From contig NC_084938.1 in NCBI RefSeq assembly GCF_958298935.1, positions 23,231,501 to 23,295,500 on the forward strand: 64,000 bases of DNA, read 5' to 3'. Shown piece after piece: positions 1 to 19,600 of the stretch (its first letter is position 1; the number at the start of each line of letters is the position of its first letter). The translations under genes and the position numbers were made by a program. The stretch is from Phragmites australis (taxonomy: Eukaryota > Streptophyta > Magnoliopsida > Poales > Poaceae). A model generated the notes under the pieces. The model saw only the letters and a program-made list of their open reading frames with translations, did not search any database and was not told where the DNA came from.

Positions 1-525
1 TGTTGATAATTTTGTGGATGACCATAATCATCGTTTGACATCTCCTGATGAAACTCCGTTTCTTCGGTCTCAAAGGAAGATGACGGAATCTCCGAAATCT
101 GAAATTAAACTAATGGAATCAATGGGCATTCAAAAGCATGTAATAATGGATATCTTGGAGTACAGGTACGGGGGATATGATAAGGTTGGTATTGTTAGGA
201 AGGACATTTACAATTTCTCATCTAGGTATAAGAGGCCAAGAATTGTGGATGGTGATGCAAATGCTACTTTAGAGATCATGCAAATCAAGCGGGACAAGGA
301 TCCTGATTTCTTTTATGAGTACCAAGTTGATGTTGAAGGCCGAATGCCTTTTCTGGTGTGATGCACAGTTTGTGAGAGCAATGTGCCAACAGAAGCCAAA
401 GTCCATAATTACTGATAGTGACAATTCAATGATGAAAGCAATCTGATGTGTACTATCAGGTACCAGTCATCTCATTTGCTCTTAGCATATTGAGAAAGGT
501 ATGCTTAAGCATCTTCACCAGTGAA
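1..525 (+). pseudogene. FAR1/FHY3-like (MULE transposase-derived) gene fragment
   Basis: An open frame from the left edge to 361 reads like the middle of a FAR1-RELATED SEQUENCE protein: a DDHNHRL motif at the end of the FAR1 DNA-binding domain, then the linker (LRSQRKMTE, MDILEYRYGG) and DPDFFYEYQVDVEGR, which precedes the MULE transposase core in this family. The frame ends at a TGA at 360-362. From there another frame continues with CDAQ, FVRAMCQQKPKSIITDSD and, after more stops, a HIEKGMLKHLH-like stretch to about 525. In intact relatives about 60-70 residues separate CDAQ from the KSIITD motif, so this copy has an internal deletion as well as a frameshift. FAR1 proteins are light-signalling transcription factors derived from Mutator transposases. 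This piece may be a dead host-gene copy or a transposase relic. The left part lies outside the window. Confidence 0.75.
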
Positions 526-1980
526 ACCACATGAGAGAAGGGAAAGGGACTGGGTTGCGTGGATGGTTCAGGCCCATATGAGCTTGCGATCCGAGCTCCT
601 GTGGCCCTAATCCACAATTAATAACCTCTCTTTGTTTCCGAAAAGTATAGAAGCACTTCTCTATTAAATATTATTTACTCTGTAAATACATCCTATAGAG
701 TGACTATAGAGTGGACCTAACTATCTTAGTCCGGTTAGGTGAAGCTATCCTTACACCTTCACTGTATCACCAGTGGATCCTTGATGAGCCATGGTGTTGT
801 TACAGTTGTCTGCTGTCAACATAAGCAAAGTAAGACTTAAGTTGCTAGACCAGTTCAAATGCTGAGCGGGCCTTGAAACCCAAGCTTGAGCTCAGCCTAA
901 TTAACCTAGCCTCGTACGGAGTTTTTTATATTAATAAAATAAAAATTGCAAATATATACTTCTGTTTTAAAAAATTATAGAGATCTAGACTCATGTCACC
1001 AGTGGAAAGACAATATATTTAAGAATCAAAAAATTATTACATTCCAATTCTCTTAAAATTCAAAACACTATAGAAATAATCATGAAAAATTATGAAAAGT
1101 TTTTGTGTGTAGATGGTACCATTATCTTGCTCTTAAAAAATTTCAGATACTGTCCCCATTCGAACCAGCGACATAAGCCTAGATCTGTAAATATGTAAAA
1201 TATACTCGTATATTTGCATTTTTATTTTAAAAATATAAAAATTCACCCCGTCTGCGCCCATCAGAAAGTCTGAAAAAATAGTGTGGTGTAGTTTCTTGTT
1301 TATAAAAGAGGAGAGGCTTTGTGTAGGTCACTGGACCTACGCATAAGAGTTTGTCCAACAAAAATATGTAAGTTTAATTGACCGTCTTGTCAGTAGGAGC
1401 AGGCTGTTTGCTAACAACTTTAGTTCGATCGACATGTCAGATCAATTACAAATTAGTATGGATGGCATTCTTTTGAAGTGCTTGACTCATATTTATTTAT
1501 GTAATTGAAATTTTGTTTAATGATATTTAGCCTTTTATACATCCGATTCTTATTACTTCCGTTTTCCTCTCTACCGTTATTTTGTTATATATGACAGAAT
1601 GAAACAAATATATTTCAACATAGACAAAAAAGGATAAATACTAGTCCGGTGAACCCTACAAATGGATACCTAAAAATGTTGTAAAACTCTTCTAAACTTG
1701 GATTTTACTTGCTACAAGATCAACAGTGACTAGAAGATAAGAAAATGATTTACTAGATGTACTTCTATCCCTTATCTATACTCAGCTAAGAATTTTTATC
1801 TGTCCCTTATCTGTACTAAGTTAATAATTTTTATTTGATATGTACTAGAAAATTATAAATGTTTTTATTATAAAAAATATTATTTACTTATGAATTAGTT
1901 TTTATCAACTGTTAGGTCTTCATCTAACGATTGTTGTTGTCAAATAAAACGTACTCTTGTTTTATTAAAAATTAGTAACT
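526..1980. other. AT-rich intergenic stretch, no gene seen
   Basis: I see no coding frame with recognisable similarity here. The sequence is AT-rich with short degenerate repeats (for example two copies of a 'cccttatctgtact'-like phrase near 1770-1815). Upstream control sequences of the SEC23 gene may lie here but I cannot pick them out. Confidence 0.5.
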
Positions 1981-3193
1981 CCCAATCTCAAATCACTGAA
2001 AATTAGCAAACCATATTAGTCCACACTTTTCTGCATTGCAAAAAAGCCCCCCCCCCTCTCTCTCTTTTCTGAGGTCTACTCAGAAGTCCCATGTCGCAAC
2101 TCGCAGAACTGTCGTGTTTCGTAACAAAATTTTCCATCCTAGTCCTTCCTCTTCCCCTTCGGCGGCGAGGCGACCAATCGCCGTTTGCCTACTACCTTCC
2201 GGCTCCCCCCGCTGCCTCTTCCCCTCGCGGCGGCGGCGGCGCTGAGTCCACCACCAACAACTGACACCCTTTGTCAACTTCCGCCTGGGCTCCCAGCCTC
2301 ACACCATCACCGAACCCTCTCCGCCGAGCGCACACTCCTCCAGTCATCCTTGCTCCGAAGCGAAGCACGACGCTCGCTTCGACGGAATTCCCCTCGTTGT
2401 CCTTCTTCTCCCTTTGGTGTGGGTTTCGACGGAATTCCGTGCTTGGATTGATTTCGTCTTCTGTTGGTAAGAAGGCCCTAGCTTGCTTGTGGGCACGTTC
2501 TTTCTTTCTTTTTTTCATTTTTGGCTCAGCTTAGATGGATTATTCTAAGAGTGAGTTTGTTCAGCGGGAAAATTGCTGTGAGCATTTAAATCCAAAAAAT
2601 TATTTCCTCCTGCTTGTTGCGTATTTGTGATGCGTCGTGGTATGCTAATACTGCAGTTAATTTTAAAAAATAAAATAAAATTGGAGGTTCAGCTGAAACC
2701 ACATGCCCCTACGACATCAGCAGGAGCAACCTGTGATTATTATCAGATGGTGATGACTACATAAATAGAGACCTCCACTTTTCAGCAATAAATACTGTTA
2801 TTAATAGTAAAATTTTAAGACGAGTGTCTGAAAGAATAAGACATCTCGAGATTTACTCTGTCAGGAATAGTTGGAGGGCATGGTACAAACACTTCATTAA
2901 TTCTCTACTTGGAAAGTATGCTGTGGTGATTTGAAAATTCCGAAGCTCACAGTGGCCAATACTGACTGGAAGCTTCAGTAATCTGCATAATAATTATATG
3001 TTATTTGTTCACATCAATTGTTGATTGTTGTTTCGATTTTCCTCTGTTGTTTTGGCTTCCGTTAAATGAACACATCGTTAAAAATTGGTCATTACAGGTC
3101 AGAGAGCTTCTTGCTGCTGGCAGAGGCCTGATACAGTTGTGAAACTGAGGTTCTGTTGAAGAAACTATCGTTATAGTGACTTGATTACGGAAA
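1981..3193 (+). promoter_or_regulatory. Putative SEC23 promoter, 5' UTR and leader intron
   Basis: A C/CT-rich, GC-rising stretch at about 2045-2460 is typical of a grass transcript leader. A good donor (TTG followed by GTAAG) lies at 2467 and a good acceptor (ATTACAG) ends at 3097, giving a probable 5' UTR intron of 631 bp and a second leader exon running into the ATG at 3194. I do not see a clear TATA box, so the transcription start is not fixed. The several short open frames in 2036-2534 look like leader noise, not genes. This layout is inferred from splice signals only. Confidence 0.5.
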
Positions 3194-10926
<7,733 letters not shown>

Positions 10927-12289
10927 ATCATTGTGATTTCACTATGCACATCAATTTTGTAAGTATGGACGTATGATAAGTTTTGTACAGCATGGGACTC
11001 TCCTAGTTGCCACATTTTAGCCTCTGACATGCCATTGTAGCTCTACATCTGTACATCATAGACAGGTTTCTGATTCAAGAGGAACCTTTATATATTGTGT
11101 AAACTAGCAAGGTAGCGCATACATTTGCACGGCTAGGTTTGTCAATATGGACTGAGATAGAAGCCAATGCAGAGATGCTACAGCCCTATGCATTAAGGTG
11201 AACGCGCACGGAGAGCTCAGATCAGGTGATACAGTAACCTATGGACAGTCAATGTCGTTGCTACAGTAAACCATATGCACTAATTGTAAAAGAATATATT
11301 TAGGCGTTATGTAATGATTTATTGTGAACGTAATCGTAGTGTAGTTTTAGAATAGTTGCAGACAAAGTTTAGGAATGTTGAAATGTGACCTTAAGGTTTC
11401 AGTTTCATTACCATTAGATTTTATGGAGAGTATTTGTGCTTCCTAGATTTTGAATATTTAGAGAATAATCAGACTTAAAAAATATATCACTAACTATTAG
11501 ATAAATCTTTCTAACAATATACACCATAATAAAATATCTACATTGATGTTTTGATGGTTACTGCTCAAATGACACTTCGGATAGATAATCAAAACATAAT
11601 AACAGAAGAGAAGGGGGAGCAAGCTTATAGCATATGGCCTTTTTTTTCATTGTAACGTGATCCTTCTCTCTCCAGTTTCTAATGATGCTGAAGACTAAAC
11701 CCGATAGTTCAGCCACTTGAGTCCTTAAGCGTGAACCTCCACTGCAGCAACCTTCCTCAAGCAGTCGCTCTTCCTCTTTCTAGATCGCGACTTCTGCCCT
11801 CCCTGTAGTGCCACCAGCTCACCACCCTCTCCCTGCTGCTTCCTTGTCGCACCATCGTTGCACCAACTACATCAACCTCCTTCCTAGCTGCTACTGGATA
11901 CCGTACACTGCTCCATGTGCCATGCCCACGTCTCCTCCCCAAATACTTGGACGCTGCAGCGTTGGTGGCGGGGCGAGGGTGGCCGCGATCGCGGCCTGTG
12001 TGGCGGGCAAGTCGACTGGCACATAGAGGCCGTAGACATTTTTTCGTTAACAGGATCTTTATTAATTCTTGACGTCATGTCAAGATGATATAATTGTCAA
12101 AAAATGTATTGTTCTCTCTTTATAACTAAGATATATACAGTGAAACAGAGACCGATGATACAATCGTAAAAAAGCATATTTCTGAACTTTGTATAATTAA
12201 GATGCATTTAACCAAACAGAGACCGAAGACATACATGATGTAGTAGTTTGTTACTCGCTGCACCGACAAACCTAACATTTGTACTCATT
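10927..12289. other. SEC23 3' region and intergenic sequence
   Basis: The first 180 bp are probably the SEC23 3' UTR. The remainder is AT-rich, apart from a GC-rich patch at about 11740-12030 with short open frames on both strands that I do not recognise. I see no intact gene. Confidence 0.45.
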
Positions 12290-14532
12290 AACCTGTAGCT
12301 CTGACAATCATAATCCCTCTGAGTTATGTGGAGAACCTATTTCTCCTTATATGTTCTTGTTATGTGGAGAGGATTTCTCGAGTTTGCTAAAGTCGGTAGG
12401 CCCAATGTTTCTATCTAGCGGTGTTCGTGCTAGTATACACTCACCTTGATATCACATCTTTTTGCGGATGATTGCATTTTTTTTTTTGAAGCATCGCAAA
12501 GTGGGACTGAAAGACTACAAAACATTCTTTGATATATATTCTAGAGGCTCGGGATAGTTGGTTAATAGAGACAAATATATTGTCTTCTTTAGCAACAATT
12601 GCACTAATGATATGAAAATCGAGGTGAGTACTACTATGAATATTCACACTGAAGTATTAGTTGAAAAATACCTTGTGTTACCTATAGCTCTAGGTAGGGC
12701 AACAAAAGAGACATTCAAGTATATGCCTACCCGGATCAAAGGTCTAGTAGGGAGTTGGAGTGGCAAAGATGTTAGTTGTGTTGGTCGAGAGGTGCTTCTC
12801 AAGTTTGTTGCTCAGGTGTTTCCTACATACTCTATAAGTTGTTTCAAGATACCAGTGTAGACATGTAAGAAAATGAAGAATACCATCTCCAACTATTGGT
12901 GGGGTAGCTCGGTAGATAATCAAAATATTCATTGGCAGTGGTGGGAGCACTTGACGAAGCCAAAATATAAAGGGTTATGGGTTTTCGTGATCTTTGCTTG
13001 TTCAATATAGCGATGTTGGGAAAACAAGGTTGGCGACTCTTCATAAATCCTAGTTCGTTGTGTGCGAGAGTGTTGAAGGGTCGATATTTTCCGCACACTA
13101 ATTTCCTTTCAGCTACATATAAAAAGCATTCAAGCCACACATGGAGGGCAATCCTGGGTGGCTGGGATGTTCTCAAACATGGTCTCCTAAGGCATGTCGG
13201 AAATAGTTTAGTGACTGATATATGGAATGATAAATGGATACATAATCATTTACAAGGCCATCCGATCTCTCCAGCTGATGGTCACAGGTTCATCTAGTAT
13301 CTGATCTCTTAACAGCTAGTGGTCAGTGGAATGAAGATCTTATTCGTTCTATCTTTCTACTTATTGATGTTGATGTTATCCTACGTATTCCTCTATGCAA
13401 TACAGAAGGAGATGCAAGGGCTTGGCCACTAGAGAGGCATGGCAATTATATAATGAGATCAGCTCATAGGCTATTGGATTCTGATTGACAGCAACAAGAC
13501 GAGGAAATGCAACCTAGGAGTTCAACAAATGATGAATGGAAGCTTGTTTGGAAAATGGAGGTACCTCTAAAGTGAAAGTGTTCTGGTGGAGGGTCTTACA
13601 TGAGTTGTTTCCTGCTCGCCAGATTCTCCATAGGCGTCATATTGATCCTTTGGCTAACTGTGAAGTTTGTGGTGCTGATGAAGAATCGATAAAACATGTC
13701 CTAGTTGACTGTACCATGGCTAGATCATTTTGGTTATACATAAAGGAACTAACGGGTGTTAAGTTGCCAATTTTACACCCGTTGACTTGGGCTCGGGATA
13801 TCATGATCCCCAGCATCTGTTCTAGAAGGGATTCGACCGTGATCCTGTGTGGAATGTGGATGTTGTGGATGACAAGAAATAAGAGACACCATCGTGAAGC
13901 TACGATGTCAATGAGACAAGCTATTTTTGGGCAAGAGATACAATATTTGATTTATGGAAAATTAATCACCCATAGCAGCCAGACTCAATTGGTAGGTTTC
14001 AACTTAATTGGTCTAAGCCACCGGATAACTAGATGAAATGCAACAGTGATGGTGCATTTGTGGCCGACAATAGCATTGGTGCAACGGGTATGGTTCTTCG
14101 TGATCACTTGGGAGTGTTTTAGGGGGCTTACATAATCTGGTATAGCCATGGCTTGAATGCTCTCACAATGGAGGCTCTTGCTTGTAAAGATAATCTTGTT
14201 CGTTGGTAGAAGGGGTGTTCAGCGATTGATGATGGAGACTGATTGTCAAGTTTTGGTTGATCTTTGGAAGAATCACAACACTCAAACGTTCAGAGATTTC
14301 ATTCATTTCGAAGGAGATCAAGGAGCTGGTGGGATGCTTTATTGAATTTAAACTTTGTTTTACTAGTCATTCTTGTAATGAGGCTGCAGATGAATGTGCC
14401 AAGCTTGTATCTCATAGCTTGACTAGGGGTAAGTGACGTGACGAAGCACCCCTACGAGTTCGTAGATGCCTTGAGCTTGATTGTAACTCATAATATACCA
14501 TGAGTAATGAAAGCTCTTTGATCTTAAAAAAA
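12290..14532 (+). mobile_element. 5'-truncated, decayed LINE (L1-type) retrotransposon
   Basis: Translating the plus strand with frame changes gives the end of an L1-type ORF2 in the right order. First come the reverse transcriptase pieces EPISPYMFLLCGEDF (about 12332) and LFADDCIFFF (about 12456, catalytic FADD). Next are the thumb-like region of 12558-12860 (SGKDVSCVGREVLLKFVAQVFPTYSIS) and GFRDLCLFNIAMLGKQGWR (12980). Then come the zf-RVT domain (13536-14036; VFWWRVLHELFPARQ, CEVCGADEESIKHVLVDC) and an RNase H-like domain (CNSDGAF at about 14040, METDCQVLVDLWKN at about 14240). A short A-run at 14525-14532 fits a poly(A) tail. Many stops and frameshifts show it is dead. The 5' limit is approximate because everything before the RT core is lost. 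Confidence 0.82.
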
Positions 14533-15677
14533 ATCCCTGCCTTCAAATCTAGATACCTATTGACAAATAGAGAATTTAATAGGACCGTAGTAGATACGTA
14601 TTAATTAATATGGAAATTTATTCATGTTTCCAAGCGTCGAGTAGGATGCAGTCTATACACTATATGGATTCTAAATGTTTGATCATAACTTCAGATGAAA
14701 TCTGAACCGTTATAATTTTGGCCCACTAAATAACATGTAGATTTTTTTTCAACAATGAACTAGGATTTTCTAAACCCTTGAGGTTAAATGTGGAGGCTTC
14801 TTTTTATGGCTAATTATTAATATAATTGCCTATTACTAATATAATAGATATTTTTTAATAATAGCAGCAGGTAATAGAGTAGTAGATATAGGGGTATTTT
14901 GGGTTAATTTTTTGTATTGGTAGTTGTGGGTAATTTATAAATAGGTATAGGGATATTTTGCTTTATTTTTCACTGATTAACGTGATAATTTTGTGACTTT
15001 GAGAGCGAAAAAAAAAGCTTCTTTTCACACTCAAATATTAAGATAATAGATAGAGTTGGACCTTTTATTCAGGTTGCTACTACCCAAACGCCAAACCTTT
15101 TAGTGCCATTGACCTTAAAATGCAGGTTCAGTTTGTCCATTCTAACTGGGAACCAGGGACAATTGGTAGCTCTTTTCTGGAGTAATCGAGTAAGTTGCAA
15201 CGGGCGTAAGAATTTTCATTTTCTGTAAATGTTCTATTGCAAACTGTGCATGATGGTAGAAAAAATTGTTTGGGTCAATTTCTTGTTCAAAGAATATTCT
15301 GGTTCCGAACATGACGTTTTAGACTGGCAGCTATGCCCGGCGCTACCGAGAGATGGTTGTTTGGACAGGAGGCACTCGCTTATTGTTCTTTGGAAGTTGC
15401 GGACCTTGTGCCCAGACCACAGATTGTGAGAAGTTATACCTTGCATAGCTTGATGCACCAATTCAACTGAATTTTACGGACCAGATAAATTGCAATCCAA
15501 AATTTACTGCAAAATCTTTATATGAGTAAATTGCATCCTCTGAATTAACACGGTCAGATGGATGGGCGTACGATCCCCAAGTTCAGCCTTTCACTTGCTA
15601 ACTTCATAATTTCATATCATCTGAACAGTAACATGTCGTGTACTTGCGTTCTATTGAACCTCTTGAAATAAATTGTT
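14533..15677. other. Intergenic, AT-rich; no gene seen
   Basis: AT-rich sequence with short phrase repeats (for example 'aataatagcagcaggtaatagagtagtagatat' type at 14860-14890). The last 200 bp probably contain the 3' UTR of the minus-strand carboxylesterase that ends at 15678. Short open frames at 15229-15461 have no recognisable similarity. Confidence 0.45.
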
Positions 15678-16823
15678 TCAGGCATCCATTCTTGAAGTTG
15701 AAGCTGTGCGCACTTTGTTGCCACTGATGAAGTCCACCACGATCTCCATCTCCTTCGCCGCCTTCTCGCTCTCCGGCTTATTAAGGAAGTAGACATGGTA
15801 CTCGCCAGGCGTCTCGTAGAGCTCCGCCTCGCCGCGCCACCCACTCGCCCGGAGCGCCTGGACGTACGCGCGGCCCCTCGCACTCAGCGCGTCCAGCCCC
15901 GCCACGGTCACCAGCACGCGCGCGCACCCGAGCCGCCGCCACTCGTCCCGCGCCATGGCCACCGGGTTGATCACCGGGTCGTCGATCCCGTACTGCCCCG
16001 CGCACACGAAGTTCCACGTCCGCTCGCGCCACCGCCGCGTCGCCTCGTCCCTCGTCTCCGCCGGCACCGGGCGCTTCCCCCAGAAGTACGGGTCCAGCAG
16101 CGCTACGCCCCGGATGGTCGCGCCGCCGTCCAGGCCCTCCCTCCCGGCGCGCATCGCCATGTTGTGCGCGATGTTGCCGCCGGCGCTGTCGCCGACCAAG
16201 AACAGCCGCGTCAGGTCGGCGTGGCGCGACAGCCAGGGCTCCGGCCCTGACCGCGCGTTCTCGAGTACCCACCGGAGCGCCGCCCACCCGTCGTCGTAGC
16301 CCGTCGGGAGCCGGTGCTCGGGCGCGAGGTGGTACTTCACGGACACGGCGAGCACCCCGGCCTTGGACACGAGGGCGTTCAGGTACCTCTGGTACGTCGG
16401 CGAGAAGGCCGACTCCGTGACGAACGCGCCGCCATGGTAGAACACGACCAAGGGCAGCTTGCCACCGCTCACCCTCGCCGTGCAGTTGGCGAGGCTCGGC
16501 AGGTAGAGGCGTACGGCGAGTCCGGCGGCGGCGTCAATGACCACGTCCCTGGACGCGACGCCGGTGGCCGGGTCCGTGGAGGCCGGCACGGTGTCCGTGC
16601 CCATGAACCTCTGCACACGGCCGCTCTTGTAGAGGACCAAGAAGGGGAAGAAGAAAAAGTCCACGTCCCCATCTCTGCCATCGGCGTCCACGGAGGCCGG
16701 GCCGGGAGGAGAGCGCGGGGCCAGCAAGGCCCCGGCCATGTTGAGCAGGAGCAGCAGCGCGGACGTGATGCTCACCGCCATGATCAGCGAAGCCAAGTCG
16801 CAGCCTTTGAGAGGCGGAGACAT
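15678..16823 (-). CDS. Carboxylesterase (CXE family alpha/beta hydrolase), HGGA type, copy a
   Basis: A single-exon, very GC-rich gene of 381 residues from ATG (16821-16823) to a stop at 15678-15680. It belongs to the plant CXE / hormone-sensitive-lipase-like alpha/beta-hydrolase family (HSR203J, tuliposide-converting enzymes, GID1 relatives), which cleaves small carboxylic esters. Visible landmarks are the entry motif FLVLYKSGRVQRFMG (about 61-75), the oxyanion-hole motif HGGAF at 130-134 (most relatives have HGGGF), SVKYHLAPEHRLP (161-173) and the nucleophile elbow GDSAGGN with Ser213. Asp311 (in AGLDAL) and His343 (in EYHVYF) complete the triad. A hydrophobic stretch at about 10-34 could be a signal peptide or membrane anchor, unusual because many CXEs are cytosolic. 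At 381 residues it is longer than the usual 310-350, from this leader and a 12-residue tail. The substrate cannot be told from sequence. It is closely related to the gene at 31186-32220. Confidence 0.93.
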   Translation of the reverse strand: MSPPLKGCDLASLIMAVSITSALLLLLNMAGALLAPRSPPGPASVDADGRDGDVDFFFFPFLVLYKSGRVQRFMGTDTVPASTDPATGVASRDVVIDAAAGLAVRLYLPSLANCTARVSGGKLPLVVFYHGGAFVTESAFSPTYQRYLNALVSKAGVLAVSVKYHLAPEHRLPTGYDDGWAALRWVLENARSGPEPWLSRHADLTRLFLVGDSAGGNIAHNMAMRAGREGLDGGATIRGVALLDPYFWGKRPVPAETRDEATRRWRERTWNFVCAGQYGIDDPVINPVAMARDEWRRLGCARVLVTVAGLDALSARGRAYVQALRASGWRGEAELYETPGEYHVYFLNKPESEKAAKEMEIVVDFISGNKVRTASTSRMDA

Positions 16824-18565
16824 CCTTGAGTTAGCCGTTTATGTAGGCAGTAGGCAGCGTCCCATCTGCAGCGTGCGCCCTACGTGTTGTCCTCCGTCAC
16901 TGGCACCTCTCGACGACAGGCCAGTTGCATCATCACATGGATCATCTCCTCTGTTAAGCTCCCGTTGCTCGAGACGAAACGGAAGTTAGGCACAGCAACG
17001 TCGAACTGCCGAAGAATCTGCGTTTTTTCCTCGGTGACGCTGGCGAATTTGTCTTGAGGCACAGCCACAGGTGATGTGCGAACATTGGATAGTCCCAGCC
17101 TCCTACTCCGGCGTCGCGATCGGAGTCCGACTAGTACTTTGTAGTTTTCGCAGATTCAATCGGACGCATACACGGCCACGTTGCAGGATCTTTCGACGGA
17201 GCTCGAGAGAGTGCCGCATAGGACGGCAAGGTCGCAGCATGACGAAGACGAATTGACGAAGTGCAGGAATGTTTGGGATACTGATTCCTACCTCAGGGCA
17301 GGGGAGGATCCTCTGCACAGCATAGAAAGTTAACGCTCAAGAGGATGTCAGTACCGAGCCAAACATTGGAGCAGGCAGCACAAGCGATTTCAATCCCCGG
17401 AACAAAACGGCGTTGATTCACCAGCAATGGACTAACCAGGACGCCGTCAAAAAATCCTAGGCAGTGGATTGGGCCAGCTATCAGCACTCAGCAGCGCATT
17501 TGGTTCATCTGGACGCGTTGCAGAAGACGGATGGACCACTGCGTGGCGCTGGTCGACAGCAAAGGCACCTTTCTGGAAGGATTTGGCTGCTCACTAGTCA
17601 AGTGATGACAACAGCTACAAGTTTTTTAGCCGGTACATTCGGACTCACACGACCCACGCATACCCTATTCGCACCATACGCATACGCACACTAATACTTG
17701 TCTCTTACACACGAGTTCTGGACTCTCAATGTGTGAGAAACACTTAGTGTCACTAACGCGCATGTGTGTTTGCGCATCCATAACTTGCTCGGGATCTAAT
17801 TCGAAGGGTGAATGTACCTGAAAATAAATCACAGACGGAAGTGAGCACTTGCATAGAGTGGAGCTCGAACGCAGACGGACTCTTGCACACTTGGCGATCT
17901 TGCCAATGAAGCTATCGCTCGATCTTGACAACAGCAACAAGTTGAGGGGCGACCTCGGGGAACTGAGCGAGGATGGACATTCGATGATGGCCGATAAGGC
18001 CGTGGCACGGCCCAAAAGAAAAAGAGTCACGAAAAGGCTTGCACCGTTGCCCATGGCACCCTTGATAAGCCCAATTTCGCAACGGCGTTGGCCGATCGAG
18101 CGGTAAGCGACGTGCATGACTTCTTGGGCTAGAAGGCCCATGCACATACAACCTACATTGGGAGGCACGAGCTGGAGGAGAAGGGTCACTTTGTGAGGAG
18201 GCGGCCTAGGCGGGGCAGGACGGACAGAGGAGCGGCCCAAAAAATTCCACTTGGCTTGGCACGGGCGTTCTACCTTCGCGTGTTGTCGGCGCTACGCAAG
18301 AACGGGAGATGTGCTGTTGCCAGGCCATGCCCGTATAAGCGCCTCGAGTTATCTCTGATACTTAAAATCTTTATTATATCAGTCATTGATAAATAAGAGT
18401 CTTAAAAAAGTGGATTCATAGTCATACAACGAAAGAAAGGAAGTGATGAAATAACTCCACCAAACTAATAAACATACAACACTATACAACAGCGCACGAA
18501 CACACAAACAACAAAGTCCACGACATCAGAATGCACAACAGGGACAACATGATGAACACGCCACT
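16824..18565. other. Upstream region of CXE copy a; unclassified sequence
   Basis: The first few hundred bases would be the promoter of the minus-strand carboxylesterase; I see no convincing TATA box close to its ATG. Moderately GC-rich open stretches exist on both strands (for example 17665-18240 minus, 17849-18106 plus), but their translations show no known domain and look like low-constraint sequence. I regard the region as intergenic or old repeat. Confidence 0.4.
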
Positions 18566-18676
18566 TGTCGGTGATACAGGAACCAAGGGTCCCTGAGTTC
18601 CGAGGCCAGATCAGTAGGTTGCCACGTGGCACCCTCCCGCGGGGATTATCTCCGCGAGATACGAGAAAACCAAGTC

Positions 18677-19127
18677 CCAGGAGAGGGTGCTCGGGGCCAT
18701 GAATAGTGGTCCCCGAGTACCCGAGTTCCCCGATGACCCGAGAAGACCAAGTACTGGGAAGAGAGTGCTCGGGGCTGCGAACAGTGGCCCCCGAGCACCC
18801 AAGGGAAGTCAGTTCCGGGAGAGAGTGCCCAAGGCCGTGAACAATGACCCCCGAGCACTCAGTTCTCCGAGGACCCGAACAGTCAGTTCCGGGAGAGAAT
18901 GCTCGGGGCCGTGAATAGTAGCCCCCGAGCACTCGGTTCCCCGAGGACCCGAACAGTCAGTTCCAGGAGAGAGTGCTTGGGGGAGAGAGTGCTCGGGGCC
19001 GTGAACAGTGGCCCCTGAGCACTCGGTTACCCGAGGACCAAGGAAGGGTATATCTGGGAGAGAGTGATCGGGGTCGTGAATAGTGGCCCCCGAGCACTCG
19101 GTTCCCCGAGGGCCTGAGAAATCCTTC
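18677..19127 (+). repeat. Six-copy minisatellite of hairpin-forming units inside the solo LTR
   Basis: Copies begin at about 18677, 18756, 18817, 18891, 18965 and 19056, with a period of 61-91 bp (74 bp typical). Most units contain a near-perfect inverted repeat in which GTGCTCGGGGCC pairs with GGCCCCCGAGCAC around an 8-10 nt AT-containing loop. Units often end with CAGTCAGTTCCGGGA. The array lies in the upstream (U3-like) part of the LTR, before the TATA box. Confidence 0.88.
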
Positions 19128-19592
19128 GCCAGTGGCCCCCACAGAGGTCCAGCGGTGAGGTGTCAACTGGTGAAAGGCCCGATGCTGCATTTAAGAGGGC
19201 GCATGGTCTGTCACTTCCAACTACTCCCCCCACGCTTTCTGTCAGTCCCTGCCACGGCCTGGCAGGGAGGCGTGGGGACATTTAATGCACGGGTCCCATC
19301 GTGGGACATCCGGCGCGCCTCGGGATAACATCGCGAGGCCCAAGGTGCCCCACCTGCCGCTCTGCTGTGTCAGGCTTGCTCTGACTGGACGGGCACGCCG
19401 GGCTGCTCGGTGGCTGCCCGGTGGGCCCTCCCCGCGGCGCCCGTTGAAGAACGGCATGATGACGAACAAGACCGGACAGGGCGCGTTTTCAACCCTCCCC
19501 GTCACCTCGCGCAGCAGCCTATGATGGTTGCTTTCCATTTATGGCGCCTTGGAACTCGCGCCATCCTTTCTGGGCACGCTACCGTCCCGGTG

Positions 19593-19600
19593 AGTATAAA
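19593..19600 (+). promoter_or_regulatory. TATA box of the solo LTR
   Basis: The phrase GAGTATAAAGGCGGGGCGGG is a strong plant TATA context and lies where an LTR promoter would be expected, about 430 bp before the LTR end. It gives the LTR plus-strand polarity. Confidence 0.65.

Noticed and set aside
14810..15000. Possible MITE from AT-rich phrase repeats
   Set aside because: No inverted ends or target duplication could be found.
16314..16829. Plus-strand open frame opposite the esterase at 15678-16823
   Set aside because: Shadow of the coding strand; no start context or domain.
17665..18240. Minus-strand open frame of 191 codons
   Set aside because: No recognisable domain and unusual Cys/Val end produced by a GT-rich segment. 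Left unassigned rather than called a gene.
18677..19127. Regularly spaced repeats that might suggest a CRISPR array
   Set aside because: Units are imperfect tandem repeats without unique spacers, in a eukaryotic LTR, with no cas genes.
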